Assembly (NCBI GenBank): GCA_025526935.1
Contig: JAHLKD010000069.1
Span: 243,295-307,294, forward strand
Source: Cladochytrium replicatum
Taxonomy: Eukaryota > Chytridiomycota > Chytridiomycetes > Cladochytriales > Cladochytriaceae
Length of the DNA stretch: 64,000 nt
Direction of reading: 5' to 3'
Under the pieces are notes generated by a model. It ran no database searches and was not told the origin of the DNA. It was given only the letters and a program-made list of their open reading frames with translations. The position numbers and the translations under genes were made by a program. Each line of letters starts with the position of its first letter. The first letter of the stretch is position 1. Shown one piece after another: positions 12,470 through 24,400 of this stretch.

Positions 12470-12873
12470 GCGAAGGTGGGGGCGTGACGCCTCAAAAGCA
12501 AGAACAATATCCTTGGCATTGGGGAGAGGTGTGGAGCGTCCCAAATGGTGTACCCTTACTGGGTACTGTTCCTCCCGTCGATGAATACATGAGTTGAGAA
12601 TTGCCTTGACTTCAACTTCAGCATTGTCATCATCATCAGGACGTCTGCAGATGGAAGGCTGTGCTCATTTCGAGAGAGTATGTTGAACTCACGATGGAAA
12701 GACTTCCAGAAGTCCGATGTGAACTTAGGATCCCTATCTGAAGTAATGTTGTCTGGCGCATCATGAAGGCGGAAGACTTCGAGAAAGAAGACCTTGAGGA
12801 TGTTGGCAGCTGTATACGTCGACTTGATTGGCAATAGGTGAACCGCCTTACTAAGGCGACACACGATGGTCAT
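12470..12873 (-). mobile_element. Ty3/gypsy chromovirus relic (integrase core and chromodomain-like tail)
   Basis: The minus strand at 12700-12873 encodes an integrase core typical of Ty3/gypsy elements: CRLSKAVHLLPIKSTYTAA, then TSDRDPKFTSDFWKSF with the second catalytic Asp in SDRD. Next come a broken STAFH motif and, in another frame at about 12500-12640, a chromodomain-like segment (VKAILNSCIHRREEQY). The conserved block with the final catalytic Glu is missing or shortened. No protease, reverse transcriptase or RNase H is seen, and no pair of long terminal repeats was found by eye. The fragment lies between two pieces of one P450 gene. Confidence 0.75.
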
Positions 12874-14975
12874 GATGGCATCATTAAAGAGAGAACAATT
12901 AAAGAGAGCAGACCTTGTGCCAGTGCAACCAATGAAAGTAACTACTATTCTTACAACTAATAGTCATTCCTACCACACGCAGAAGTAATCAGCTCGTTAC
13001 TGGCCCACCGCTTCTGTGGCAACTTTTTTCGCTCACAGAATTCACCAACGATTGCAAGAAAATTGGGCTTTGTTTGAGTTTCTCAAGATAGTTCCTAAAC
13101 TCTAACAGCTTCGGGTTAGTAGAAAATTAAGGAAGTGTTGCAGTGCCACTATGTTTTCCATCACAAGTTGCACACAACAGATAGACTGGAGACGCCACAA
13201 GTTCTCAATGCGGGATGCGGAGAGACCTGTCAGTCACAATTGTTAAGCTGGTAGCAATCGTTTAGTCTGGAAGAGTAATAGGTATTTATGATGGTAAGGA
13301 CCGTACTTGGATTGTTGCAACTGCTGCTCGGGTGCGATGGTGATCTACGAGCAGGCTGATGTCTGAAAAGACTGCCAGAAATCTGTTTGTATTTGTGTAT
13401 TCGCACGTCCCATGCACAGTATACATCCACAATCAGATAAAATGTTCAAAGCTAGCATATAGACTGTTCGCTATATGGGTTTATCCTTTGGGTTGTCTTT
13501 TTTCTCTTGGATATGAGAGTTATTTTGTCAACCCATCTTCATTCCATTATTTATGGACTAGCTATTTCTGTATGTCCATGTTTGGCAAGACTGGTAGGGT
13601 GTGCCACTTAATGTGGTGTGGCTTGGTCCTTTGAGTTGATGTGATAAATGTCTTTGACCACAGCATTCCCTAGTTACCTGACCAGCTTTGGTGTGGTGTA
13701 CAGCGTGCCTTTTATTTGGCATATACACACACCTGGGAGAGCAGATACTGGGCCAAGAGACGGAACCTAGAGCTGTTGCGCTAGCTACAACACAGCTAAA
13801 GCCGCCCTACTGGAAACGCCCTTGGATTTTAACATAAAACTAATAAACACATATACAAATGGAAAACAACAACTTAGATCTCAGCTCAATCACCCACAAA
13901 AATATTAAATTTCTGTGTATTTGAACGGCAGTCTTTTAGTGTTGCTTCCTCTTACTGCCATTGTGTGTGAAAGTCTATGTGGGAACATGTAGTGTTGGTG
14001 CAGAGTGGTGGACCTGCAAATAAACACTCACACACCACATGCATAAATAAAAGGAGTGGAAACAGCAACCAAGCACTCACACACCACAGTCTCCCCTGGT
14101 TAGGCAATCCCAGCCTTGTATTGTGAACAACGGAATATTGCTTTGACATCACCCCACCTTCAACTGGGCCAACTGACAGGACCTGGAGCTGTTGTGCACA
14201 GCTAAAAGTGCCATACTACTGCTAGGAGACTACCTCAGTTTTGAACAGAAATTTACTATCATCACACCAGACTCACTACTCCCTACACGATCATCTTCTC
14301 TGCAGACCTTTCCGAATGTGCCTAATTGCTACAATGTGTCTTCAATGACTGTACCACATATGGCAATATTACTTATATTTTGTGTCATTCCAGTAGAGTT
14401 GTATTCTTTGTTCCTAAACAAGACCAAAGAAAGTGTTGTTTGATTTAAGCACTACCGTAGCAATCAGAGTAATATTTACTTATTGGGAACAGTAAATTAG
14501 TCATAGAAGCTGTATTCATAAGGACACACAATGGTTGAAAGGCTTGTATGAGTCTCAGGATCGACTTTTCTCAACCACATTACCATGGGGTATACCTTAC
14601 CAATTACGCCAATTCACCACAACATCTGTCGAAGCCTTCAAGTACTACCTGATAGTATATAGTTGGATTCTATAACGTCAATTTCAAACTAATTCATCCA
14701 ATTATGATACCTGAGTTAATTGATCAAAAGTACACCAAAAGCAGGCTCTCCCAAGACAGAAGGGCCTTTTCCTATAGGGTCAATCCAAGCAATTCAGGAA
14801 GTAAATTGCCTATGTCCCAAAGTAATCAAAACCTCATTCCAAGTGACAAAACTTGCTTCACTGTCTCGGTAGTAGCCACAACCACCTGTGCAATCAATCG
14901 CTCTGACAACTGAGGGGCTGCAACTTGTTGATGACTTCCCTCCTTAATTTCATCTATATTAGTCAAAAATAGAGT
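12874..14975. other. Probable remainder of inserted DNA, no gene recognised
   Basis: About 2.1 kb with only short frames. It contains scattered direct repeats, such as CACTCACACACCACA twice near 14026 and 14077, and related pieces near 13770 and 14180 (GAGCTGTTG...CACAGCTAAA). It is more A/T-rich than the flanking genes. The position suggests decayed retroelement sequence, but no long terminal repeat boundaries are clear. Confidence 0.4.
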
Positions 14976-15226
14976 AACATGTGCCCATACTCGTCAAATT
15001 CTATTGTAAGGATATTGGGACCAAAGATCGTAAGCACTCTGCCCGGTTTAAAACAGTGTCAATGCAGGCTCTTATATATTGCAAGGATTTTGGGCTGAAC
15101 TTACACATCCGACCTGGTTTTGGGAACTCCGTCACTTGAATCTGGCGAATGATGTCCACATTCGGAACATGCACTTCCGTCGTGGACGGATTAACAAGAG
15201 CAAATACATTGTCCTTTCTGAAAGTC
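14976..15226 (-). pseudogene. Cytochrome P450 relic, N-terminal piece
   Basis: The minus strand encodes FALVNPSTTEVHVPNVDIIR followed by a TEFPKPGR-like stretch, then, beyond an intron-like gap, IFGPNILTIEFDEY. The same two blocks occur in the P450 at 44082-46344 (FAIVNPFSTEVFIADADIVR; IFGPNILTLELDEY). This corresponds to residues of about 80-140 of the family. Upstream membrane-anchor sequence is not found. Confidence 0.7.
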
Positions 15227-15498
15227 GATGAAGTTCACTTCTATGCTGGAGATTTACTTCTGTTTGCATATGTGTACGTATCGAGGGAGGTCTCATAAAC
15301 AGAATCTACAGATCCTTGAACATGATTCAGAGAAGCTGAGATCCGAAATATCTGTTGAAGGTCAGTCAACACAGATTCATATTTCTTATTTTTTTAGTGA
15401 CCTGCGCCCCACACCCTCTTACGCGGGTCCCGAAACACAAATTTCACGTCGGTATTTCTTGGCTGTTGGGCTGAAGTTGATCTCACTCAATCGAAGCG

Positions 15499-18400
15499 AT
15501 GTGGGAAGAATCGAACCAGGGATCCCTTCCATCTGCTGACTCACAAGCCCGTGCCCATCCTCGCTCTAACCTTGGCGGGGATCTCGATGACAGTCTTGAA
15601 GGCAGCGCGGAATATCGCGATACTCCCTCGAGTCGAGGACGAGTCCGTGGGCGCGGACGGCCACGCGGACGCCCCCCTAAAAATCCTATTCTACGACCAC
15701 CAGTGGTGGAGCACCTCGTGTCGGCGGGTGACGACCCACACCCGATAATAATAAACAAGCAATTTATAACTTCTGTAGCCGGGGATATCCCCGTGGACGA
15801 GGACGAGGACGAGGAGCACGGGAGCCACCATGGTGATGACGACGGGGGAGATCTGGCGTCCGACCCGATGTTGACTCCAAGGCCTCGTGGCCGACCGAGA
15901 GGTCGTCCCAGGGGAAGACCGCGTGGAAGTGGGAGAGGACGAGGTCGAGGCAGGGGAGCTTACAAACTCGGAGGAGACGAATACAATTTTGAAATCAGTT
16001 CCCGAAGGTCGGATGACGGGGAAGACGACAAGGAGGAGGGGGAGGACGATGATGAAGTCGAAGATGGGGAGCCATCTAGGAAATATGCGAAGCCCGACCA
16101 CGATGAAGACGGAGAAGAGGTGGTTACTCCGAGGCCACGAGGCAGACCAAGGGGGCGTGGAAGGGGAAGAGGACGCCCGCCGAAGGCGCTTGTAGCTGCA
16201 CCGGTGATTGATTACGATCTTGACCCAACGGCAAAGGAAGATTTCGAAACGGAAATTGACGTGAGAGGAGAGACGAAGGTTGACAGAGATGGAAGACTCC
16301 TAGGAGGTATTTAAAAGCCATGGATCTTTGTTGTAAAACTCCAACAATATTTTCAGGTCGAGAGTACAAGATACGGACGTTTGCACTTCCACGCCATCCA
16401 ACAAAATTGTACATGATGACCATGGACGTGGCGAAAACACTCGGCTTCCGCGACTCTTACATCTTCTTCATGAAAAATCCTGATTTCAACCGTATCAATG
16501 CGAGTGAAGACGACCGTGTCTGGCTCGCTGAGAACAATCTTTTGCCCTCCCAACTCCGCAGTCGGAATGTACTTTTAAACACTGCTCGCAGCGTGTTTCG
16601 GAAATTTGGGCACCAAGCTATTCGTCGTGGTCGGCCGATTCGCGATGACTACTTTGTGGGGGACCAGCCGGAACCCGATTACAACGACGATGATTTCTTT
16701 GACGACGATGAGGAAGGAAGTGACTCTGGAATGAGTGGCATCCCCACAGCTGCCTCGCTTCGTCGTATTGGGAGTGCGCTGTTCCGTGACTCTGGATCAT
16801 TCACAAACGGCAGTCCCGTTTTGCCATTGTTCCAGCAGCGGTATGGAGCAGCTGTTTCGTCCGCTGGACATCCTTTCGCAGCTGGGAGTGCGTCCGCCCG
16901 AGATCTCGTGCTTGCCAAACACGCGGCGTCAGCTGCAGAGTTCAATTCGCGTCTCCGGATGCAGAGACGGTCAAACTTTTACGACGTGCACACAAACGTC
17001 GAGCAGGTTGCCCTTTCGACGCAGCCGACACACGTGGTTGTCGAGATTGATCTGAATAGCTTAGATAAGCCTCTAGCGATTGAGCGGGGAATTGCTATTC
17101 GAAACACTTCTTCTCCTGGACGAGAGTCTGGAGGGGAGAGATGGAAAACAGCGGCGGATTCGAACATGGACGTCAAATATCCACTCGCGATTATGCCAGG
17201 ACAATACCAAGAGACCTGGAGTTTGTAAGCGGTTGATTGCCTCGTCGTGAGCGTCTTTGTTTACTGTCCTACTTCAGATTCCGTACACGTTTCCAGTCGA
17301 TCGCACAACCTGCTCTACCTCCTGCGCCGAAAGACAATGGGGCAAACGGTCCGGACCTGTCGGTGAGTGGGAACTTCTACGATCTTTGGGGAAGACTCTT
17401 ATCCTTATGTCACAGAAGTCGTCGATTCCGCCCTACCCACAGTTAAATGGACAACCGATCTGCGGGGAAACGACAAAAGAAGGCAAGATTTGTCGACGCC
17501 TGGTTCCATCTCCCCACGAGAAGTGCGGTTACCATCAGAGCCGCAAAGATGTGGGTCGAGCAAGAGATCTTCCTGGACATTTGTAACTGAACATATTATC
17601 CTTTCATCTAACAGCCGGCACTTGTACAAGCAGCCCGGGAAGCAGCGGAACTATCCAGCAAGGATGATGAAGAAGAGAAGGAGCCTGAACCAACCATCGA
17701 TCTCAAAACAGTTTGCTGCCACTGTCACTCCCTCGTTGCTCCAGTCAAACCCGATGATGCTGTCCCTACAACCGCAACGAACGCAGCCGCGGAATCTGGT
17801 GCTCAGGTTGAAGAAGCAAAGGACGCCGACGTTGATATGGAAGAGGCCACCGAACTAGAGGAAGGAACGGCAAAACCAACCGACGTGGCCTCCGCGGCGG
17901 ATCTTCCACCTCCCACCTCACAGATCCCGTTGGCTGCTTCAACATTGCTTCTGACTTGCTTTCAATGCCGGCTCAAACACCACCCTACGTGCGTTGACTT
18001 GACGGATCCTGTTCTAATCCAGAAAGTACTGACGTACAAGTGGCATTGCTCCAACTGCAAGACCTGCAGCACTTGCATGGAAGCCGGTGATGAGGCGAAA
18101 TTGCTGTTCTGCGATAAGTGTGATAGAGGCTATCACATGTACTGCTTGAACCCACCGTTGGAAAATCTTCCCGAAGGTATTGCTGAGAACTGGATTCACG
18201 TTGTGCGTCTCTAATCTTGATTGAAAACGGTTGTCAGGACAATGGCTATGCAGTGAATGCGCCGTTTGTCAGTCATGCAACCGCAGGCCAAAGCAGCATA
18301 CACCAGGAGCGCCTGCTGCCTCATCTGGACCGTCCACAAGTCGATCAGCGACTCCTCGAAAGTCCCCTGTGCGGGGCGGGATGGACATTGACGAAGCTTC

Positions 18401-19093
18401 TGATTCTACACCTGCAGCTGCAGCGACGCCATGGGAGTGGGGCTACCATTTCCCCACCGTTCCGTCTAGCACCGACGGGTTGGACACATACCTGTGCACG
18501 TACTGTGACAGTTGCTACGCGAGCTTCTTGTCGGACCGGTACTGTCCGTTGTGCATGCACGTCTACGCTGAGGATTCGGAAGACCTTGCGATGGTGTGCT
18601 GCGATGCATGCGACCGGTGAGGAATATGTAATGTTCTGAAATATTGAGAGTCGTTGACGCGTTTTTCCCTTGTTCTAGATGGGTGCATGTAGGATGTGAC
18701 CCCAACCTGACAGACGACCAGTACCAAGAACTTGTCGAGGAGTCGGATTCCAAGTACACGTGCATGCTGTGTCACCCCGAGCACGTAACACGGCTCCTAG
18801 ACCAGCGTAACGCGGAGCGCGAGATGCGGAATCGTGCTACGGTGGCTACAAAGTCAGAAATTTTGACTGGTGGTGCAGCCGTGAAGAACGGCGAGGCTGG
18901 GGACGACCAAGACGAAATGATGGACGTTGATGTGGTTGCGGCGGACCGTGCAGAAGGAGGCGAGATGGTTGTTGCTGGTGAAGAAGGTGACGAACAGGAG
19001 TTGAGCGTCCTGGGGCCCGTTTATAAGGCAGTGACGTATCGTGGCGCCACTTTGATCGCGCCGCCTGTGATGATCAGAAATGAGCATCCTTGA
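15499..19093 (+). CDS. Rsc7/Swp82-type chromatin-remodelling subunit fused to PHD fingers
   Basis: Seven exons with matching phase: 15499-16306, 16357-17224, 17278-17362, 17416-17550, 17615-18176, 18238-18616 and 18679-19093, giving 1083 residues. The N-terminal third is acidic and carries three clusters of AT-hook-like GRPRGRP repeats. The Rsc7/Swp82 (CRC subunit) domain follows at about residues 255-400, with LLGGREYKIRTFALP, MMTMDVAKTLGFRDSYIFF and a VFRKFGHQAIRRGRPIRDDY block. A small C-C-C-H knuckle (CGETTKEGKICRR) precedes two PHD fingers (CSTCMEAGDEAKLLFCDKC) and a third zinc-binding unit ending YTCMLC. Rsc7 and Swp82 belong to RSC and SWI/SNF. PHD fingers read histone tails, so this protein probably links the remodeller to chromatin. 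The frame is completely intact. Confidence 0.88.
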
Positions 19094-19122
19094 ATGATAC
19101 GAGGATAATTTATTTCGCTGTA

Positions 19123-19158
19123 TTGGTGCCCTTTTTTCAATTGGTGCCCTTTTTTCAA
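19123..19158. repeat. 18-bp tandem duplication
   Basis: TTGGTGCCCTTTTTTCAA occurs twice in immediate succession, just after the stop of the Rsc7-PHD gene. It is a short direct duplication of the same kind seen at 837, 4051 and 21016. Confidence 0.85.
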
Positions 19159-19275
19159 TTCAACATTTGAGATCACAGCTCAAACCGAGTACCCAAACCA
19201 ACTGCCATATTTGTGTATATTGCATTCTCACGGGAAGTCCATCAAACGATCACACTAAGACGACCGGGGATATTG

Positions 19276-19546
19276 TATGGAAGAGGCAGCTAAAATGGAG
19301 ACAGACGAGTAGAAAGAGGACCATGAGCTAAATTGCGAACGTCGTGCGGCTGAGGATCAAGAATCGGCCGAAATACAACCAAAACCTCGAGAGCTCCTGG
19401 TGGGCACTGGTGCAATAGACCGCCCTATGAAGGAAGTTTTCGAGGAAATTCTTGACTTTGAAAACTGGGCCGAAGAGGACCCGATCATGGAAGACCCTGT
19501 GGAAGACGAGGCAATGCTGCAAGAACAATCAAAACCTCAAATGTAA
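19276..19546 (+). other. Acidic open frame with one internal stop
   Basis: From the ATG at about 19276 a frame runs to a TAA near 19546 with a single TAG after METDE. It encodes an acidic protein segment (MKEVFEEILDFENWAEED). I do not recognise it. It could be the C-terminal part of a separate small gene or an upstream exon unrelated to the primase locus that follows. Confidence 0.25.
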
Positions 19547-19589
19547 CAACCTTCGAGCCTGTGGTTCGACGACGGTTTCTGATTTCGCT

Positions 19590-21258
19590 TAGAATTTCTT
19601 CTGGATTGGATAGTTCTGCTGCAGACGACGACATTTCTGCTGTAGTGAAGACATTCTGCTCGAGATTTCTTTCCTTTCGATGAGATTTACAGATGGCTCA
19701 GCTACGGCAATGGTGATTTGCTTACTCCAGTCATTTTCCGTTGTTGGTTTCCAACTTTCTCGGTTGTGCGGGGTTCTACCGCGAAATCAGCTACCAACTC
19801 GCTGGGGACCTAGTGGTCATATTCTTCGTCTTATAAGAACGCGGACGTGTTCAAACAGGACGTTGTTAAAAGGGCTCCACAGAAGATTGATATTGGAGCC
19901 GTGTACAACATCCAAGTAGGCATTCTTTACGTTCTACTTTATTCCACTCTCATAGGATTTCCACCCAAAGGACCGGAAAACAAAGAGTGAAATTTGGGCA
20001 ATTGATCCCGCTGGAAAGAGAGCTGGTTTTCGATATGGATATGACGGAAATGAAGAAGTTCGAACATGTTGCTCGTGAGTAATCGTATGTTCGACAATGT
20101 TCGTTTATCTGAATGGGACAACAGGAAAGCGTAAGTTTGCTTGAAATGCTGGGACTACATGACAGTGGCGATCAAAGTCATTGACAAGGCAATGAGACCT
20201 TGCTTGCGATTTCTGACTGGAAAATTCGTGATGAGTTCGGGTTCACGCACATCTTGTGGGTGTCAAGAGGGCGTCGAGGAGTCCACAGGGTTGGCGACGA
20301 GACGGCGCGAGAGCTAACCGTCGCAAGTCGGAAATCGATTGTCGCATATATTGCATCCTTCCTAAGGTTAGACGGAGGAGAAGCATGATATGGTCAACTA
20401 ATCTCTGGATCAGATCTGTGGAACAGGCTGTGTGATTGATCCATACTTTAAACATTGCGTATTGGAAAACCAAAAGGTGTTGGATAGTGAGGCGGGACGT
20501 GAGGCAATATTGCCCCTCATCCCAGATGAGGTTTGTACAAAGATGCTTCTTATTCTCCGAAAAATAGCAACTGGAGCATTTCTCAGCCATTCGAAAAGTG
20601 CTCCGTGATCATTTAAATGAGTCTAAGCAACAGAATGACACATCAGTTGAGCGGTGGGAGCAACTGTGTGAGTGGCTCGAGCGTTCCAAAACTGTGAGTC
20701 CACCTCTTTCTTATTTTGCTTAACTGATCTTTGCTTTAGAAATCGAAGAATATATCTTCCGCGATCCGAGATATCAAGTTCCAGTACACGTATCCTCGCC
20801 TCGACGATAAGGTCACAACGACTTGTGAAGCTACCATTTTGCGTCTCACCATTGAACCGGTTAGTAATCAGATTTTTCTTTGTTTTAATCGTCGACCGAG
20901 GAAAGTATCGTACGAGTTAGCGTTCCCATCGATCCGAAGACGTGTGAACAGTTTGACCCGCTCAATGTTCCGACAGTCGTTTCTCTCATTGATGAGCTGA
21001 GCTCGCTGGACGAAGAAGGATCTTCGAACGTTGAAGGATCTTCGAACGTTGACCTTGATGAAAGGCTCAAAGGTGAGAAATGGTTGCAATGACTGCATTT
21101 GATTTTACATAGATACGTTTCTCAGACTACATGCAACGTCATTACGTCTGGACATTGAGCATTTAACAAGATTCATCGAGGGGTCGGATGTTCGGGAGGT
21201 TCCGAGAAGGGAGGCTGAGAGCGACTTTTTGTTCGGTGATTTCACCAAAGGCACGTAA
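19590..21258 (+). pseudogene. PRI1: DNA primase small subunit (catalytic), decayed
   Basis: PRI1 makes the RNA primer for DNA polymerase alpha. Family blocks appear in order: IYRWLSYGNG near 19690, FYREISYQLAGD near 19780, and QKIDIGAVYNIQ near 19890. Then follow ELVFDMDMTE (the catalytic DxD motif) near 20030, a zinc-ligand segment CLKCWDYMTVAIKVID near 20150, DEFGFTHILWV with a GRRGVH-like motif at 20230-20290, YTYPRLD near 20787, LVKLPFCVSPLNR near 20825, and VPTVVSLIDELSS before the C-terminal exon ending at 21258. The blocks fall in different frames, stops lie between them, and the residues after GRRGVH are altered by a small deletion. Intron remnants are present, so it is not a processed copy. 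An intact PRI1 should exist elsewhere if this sequence is correct. Confidence 0.75.
21016..21051. repeat. 18-bp tandem duplication in the primase relic
   Basis: AAGGATCTTCGAACGTTG is repeated twice in a row (21016-21033 and 21034-21051). It duplicates six codons (an EGSSNV repeat) and keeps the frame. Confidence 0.85.
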
Positions 21259-21398
21259 ATCGGAATGATCTCTTGATCTCTCCGACTCAGCAAGTGGGCG
21301 GGGGAGCACGAAAATTTTGTGTATGTACTAATTCAACATCAAAATTTTCTATCGCTCTTTGCCCCTCTCTTCATCCGGCTGGTTGTGTTTCAACCAAC

Positions 21399-23618
21399 AT
21401 GGCGATCCAATCAATCCTCATTGCTTTTCTAGCTCTCGCTGCCATCTTTGCTGCCACACTTGCCTCATGGATTGTGTACCTTCACATCAAGATGTACCGA
21501 AGAGGCGCTGCCTTCAAACGAGTCAATCCCACCATGAAGATCGTTCATTCATTGTAAAAAGATGGAGAAGGATTAAAACTGCACCCACACTTATCTCTCT
21601 GCCCAATCAGCTTGTACGGTCCCGTAGTGCTGCGAGTCTTAGCCGGAGACATGCTGCGGAGACTTTTTGGGTTCCAGTTTGCGAATGGATGGGAGGTCCT
21701 GACCAAATACGAGTATTTCGCTGACACAGAAGACGATATCTTTGCGGTCGTCACACCTACTTCTACTGTCATTATGATTGCGAACGCAGACGTCATCAGG
21801 GAAATGGCCTATTCCAGACCCGGTGAATTCCCGAAGCCTGTTGAACTGTGTATGTATTCCATTCTTGCATATGCAGTTTAACCGGGAGATTAATTTTAAA
21901 CTGCAGACGGAACGTTAAGGATCTACGGCGAGAACATTTTAACAACTGAGGGGGACGAGTACGAATTTCATTGAATTGAAGCCCTTCAGGCAGTTAAATG
22001 CTGTTTTAAAGGTGGAAACGGCATCGGCGAGTCACTGGGCACCATTTCAATGAGAAAAACAACGCATACGTCCATGAGGCGACTGTGCGCACGCTTGAGG
22101 GTGCATTTGCGAACTGGAGGTCCCAGAACCACGCTCGTGGAACGGATGAGACAGAAGTCGACGTTCGTACCGTATGTGCCAAGAAAGTCTAGTCCTGCCA
22201 ACGTTTCTAACATTTGATCCTCAGATGATGTTCCGAGTTGCACTTTCTGTCATTTCCGATGCGGCCTTCGGAGTTCGATTCGAGTTCGCTGGCGACGGTC
22301 ACGTACCTCCGGGGTATACTCACAGCTTCCAGCGGTCCCTCGAGATCCTCGCGAAGCACATGTTCGAGTACGTTATCCTCCCCAAGTGGGCACTGAAGCT
22401 TCCCGTCCAGTACCTTCGCAACATCGACCAAGGTTTCTCAGACTTTTACCGGCACATGCAAGCGCTTGTTTCAAAGGCTCGCGCTGATACGACGGACAAT
22501 GGGAACCTGTTGGCTGGGCTCGTCAAGGCTGCGGACGACAAAACTGATGCGGAAAAGGCGCTGAGTGAAGAGGAGTTGATTTCATCAATGTTTGTCTTTT
22601 TCTTCGCGGTAAGCAAAGTCTCGAAAAGAAAAATAATGAAATTCTGAGTGGTTCTGTTGCTCAAATCAGGGACACGAGGTACTTGCGAATCCTGAGTGAG
22701 GTAATATCTATATTTGCTTAATTCAACTATTTTATTGCTAGACGACGGCCAATGTGCTCACTTACGCTAGTGCATACCTGGCGCTCCAGCCGGAATACCA
22801 GGACAAGCTTTACGAAGCAACGAACAAGGTGATCCCATCGGGAGAACTCCCTGCTTATAGCCACTTCAATCAGCTTCAATTTGCTATGGTAAGTTTATTG
22901 AGACAACGCGGCAATAGCTTCTTTGATGGCTCTCTCTCTCACAGGCTATCATGAATGAATCGATGAGGATTTCGCCTACTGTCACTCTTGGTACCGCTAA
23001 AAACAGTATGTCATGCTTTTTTTCTTCAACTTATGCGGTTCTTTCTAGTCCCCAAAGTTGCTGGACCTGGGCCATCTGGAACCGCTCAATTCCAACCAAT
23101 GCTCGGAGGAAAGTACCAGATCCCTGTCCAAAGTAACGCCAGCGAACCCGACCTTGACGAAACGGGCCTTCAACCGATGTTCCACCCACTTCACTACAAC
23201 CCGAAATACTGGGTAAATATTGAATCTATCAATTCGCGACAATTGTTCCGATTAAATCATGCTTGGGATTTCAAAGGGGCCAGATCCGGAGGCGTTCCGC
23301 CCGGAGCGATGGCTTTCGGAGGATATGGAGTCGACTCACCGTTACGCTTTCGCTCCGTTCAGTTTCGGATCCCGTGCGTGCCTCGGGAAAAAGTTTGCGC
23401 AGATCGAGTTTGTGATGACGCTAACGATGATGAATCGGTACTACACGTGGCGGATCTCGCCGACCATGGCGGATGAGGAGGTGCGCAGGAATGGGACGAA
23501 AGAGGAGATCGAGGCGTCGGCGAGGGCAAACTTCCGCAATGAAGTTGAGAAGGCAACTTATTCGGTCACGTTGAAACCTGGCACGGTGAAGCTTTTGTTT
23601 AAGAGGAGGCAGGCGTGA
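21399..23618 (+). CDS. Cytochrome P450 monooxygenase, ER-anchored
   Basis: Ten exons with matching phase give 570 residues. The first encodes an N-terminal membrane anchor (residues 4-30) and a basic YRRGAAFKR stretch. The I-helix oxygen-binding motif AGHETT is split over three exons: exon 5 ends in the Ala codon, a 9-nt exon at 22670-22678 encodes Gly-His-Glu, and exon 7 starts with Thr-Thr. The K-helix Exx-R is NESMRI, the PERF-like motif is AFRPERWLS, and the heme loop is FSFGSRACLGKKFA with the thiolate Cys. All catalytic landmarks are present, so the enzyme should be active. The substrate cannot be told from sequence. A truncated copy follows within 400 bp, and relatives lie at 11.9-15.2, 43.1-43.6 and 44.1-46.3 kb. 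Confidence 0.9.
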
Positions 23619-23970
23619 ACATTTCGTTCTTGTTTTTGGCTGCTTTCCACGATAGCTGCTTTCATGCTTTGGACGACTTACAAATGTGTAGTCATGCTTC
23701 CTGTCTCACGACTATGTTTTATCATCACGACTATGTTTTGGCGGGTTGAAGTTTCTCTCCGTAGCAAGTGACCAACAAAAAGAAAAAGAACAAGAAGGCC
23801 GTCGAAGATGTCGTTTTCCAGTACGTCTACGAGTGGGCACATTTTGTGCACTAAAGAAGAAATCTATCTGGTCAAAAGGTGCCTCCATTTGCCCTTCTTT
23901 CAAAAGGGCCAACAGTCTTTATCAGGGTCAAGAAGATTTTATTTATGGGTTCTGGTGCAACACCACAAAC

Positions 23971-24400
23971 ATGCCAACCCAATCAATCCTCATCGCATTG
24001 CTTGCTATAACAGCTGCCATTGCAGCCATCGTTACCTCATGGATTGCATACCTTTATATCAAGATGTACCGCCGAGGAGCCGCATTGAAGCGAGTCAATT
24101 CGACAATGAAGATTGTTCATTCATTGTATTTGAAAAACACAAAGTTTCCTTTTCTTAACCTTATTCAACTCTCTGTTTCCTATCAGCCTGTTTGGTGTCC
24201 GCATATTTAGAGTGTTGGCTGGTGACCTGTTGCGCAAACTCTTTGGAATGCAGTCGCCAATGGGTGGGAAGTCATCACCAAATACGAAAACTTTTCAGAC
24301 ACCGAAGACGACATATTTGCTGTCGTCACACCAGGATCGACGGTTATTTTGAATGATTCTTGGAAGGATCGCCTTCCGCTTTGCAGAATGCAGTTCGCCT
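23971..24400 (+). pseudogene. Truncated tandem copy of the P450
   Basis: Starting at an ATG, the first exon (to about 24127) is close to the P450 at 21399: membrane anchor, YRRGAALKR, then MKIVHS. The second exon continues with FRVLAGDLLRKLFGMQ. A one-base loss then shifts the frame before a region that still encodes KYENFSDTEDDIFAVVTPG. Homology stops near 24350. Only about the first 130 residues remain, without I-helix or heme motifs. Confidence 0.8.

Noticed and set aside
11689-12519. A 276-codon minus-strand frame
   Set aside because: Its downstream half overlaps the P450 relic in the wrong frame, and the upstream half has no domain. It is open by chance.
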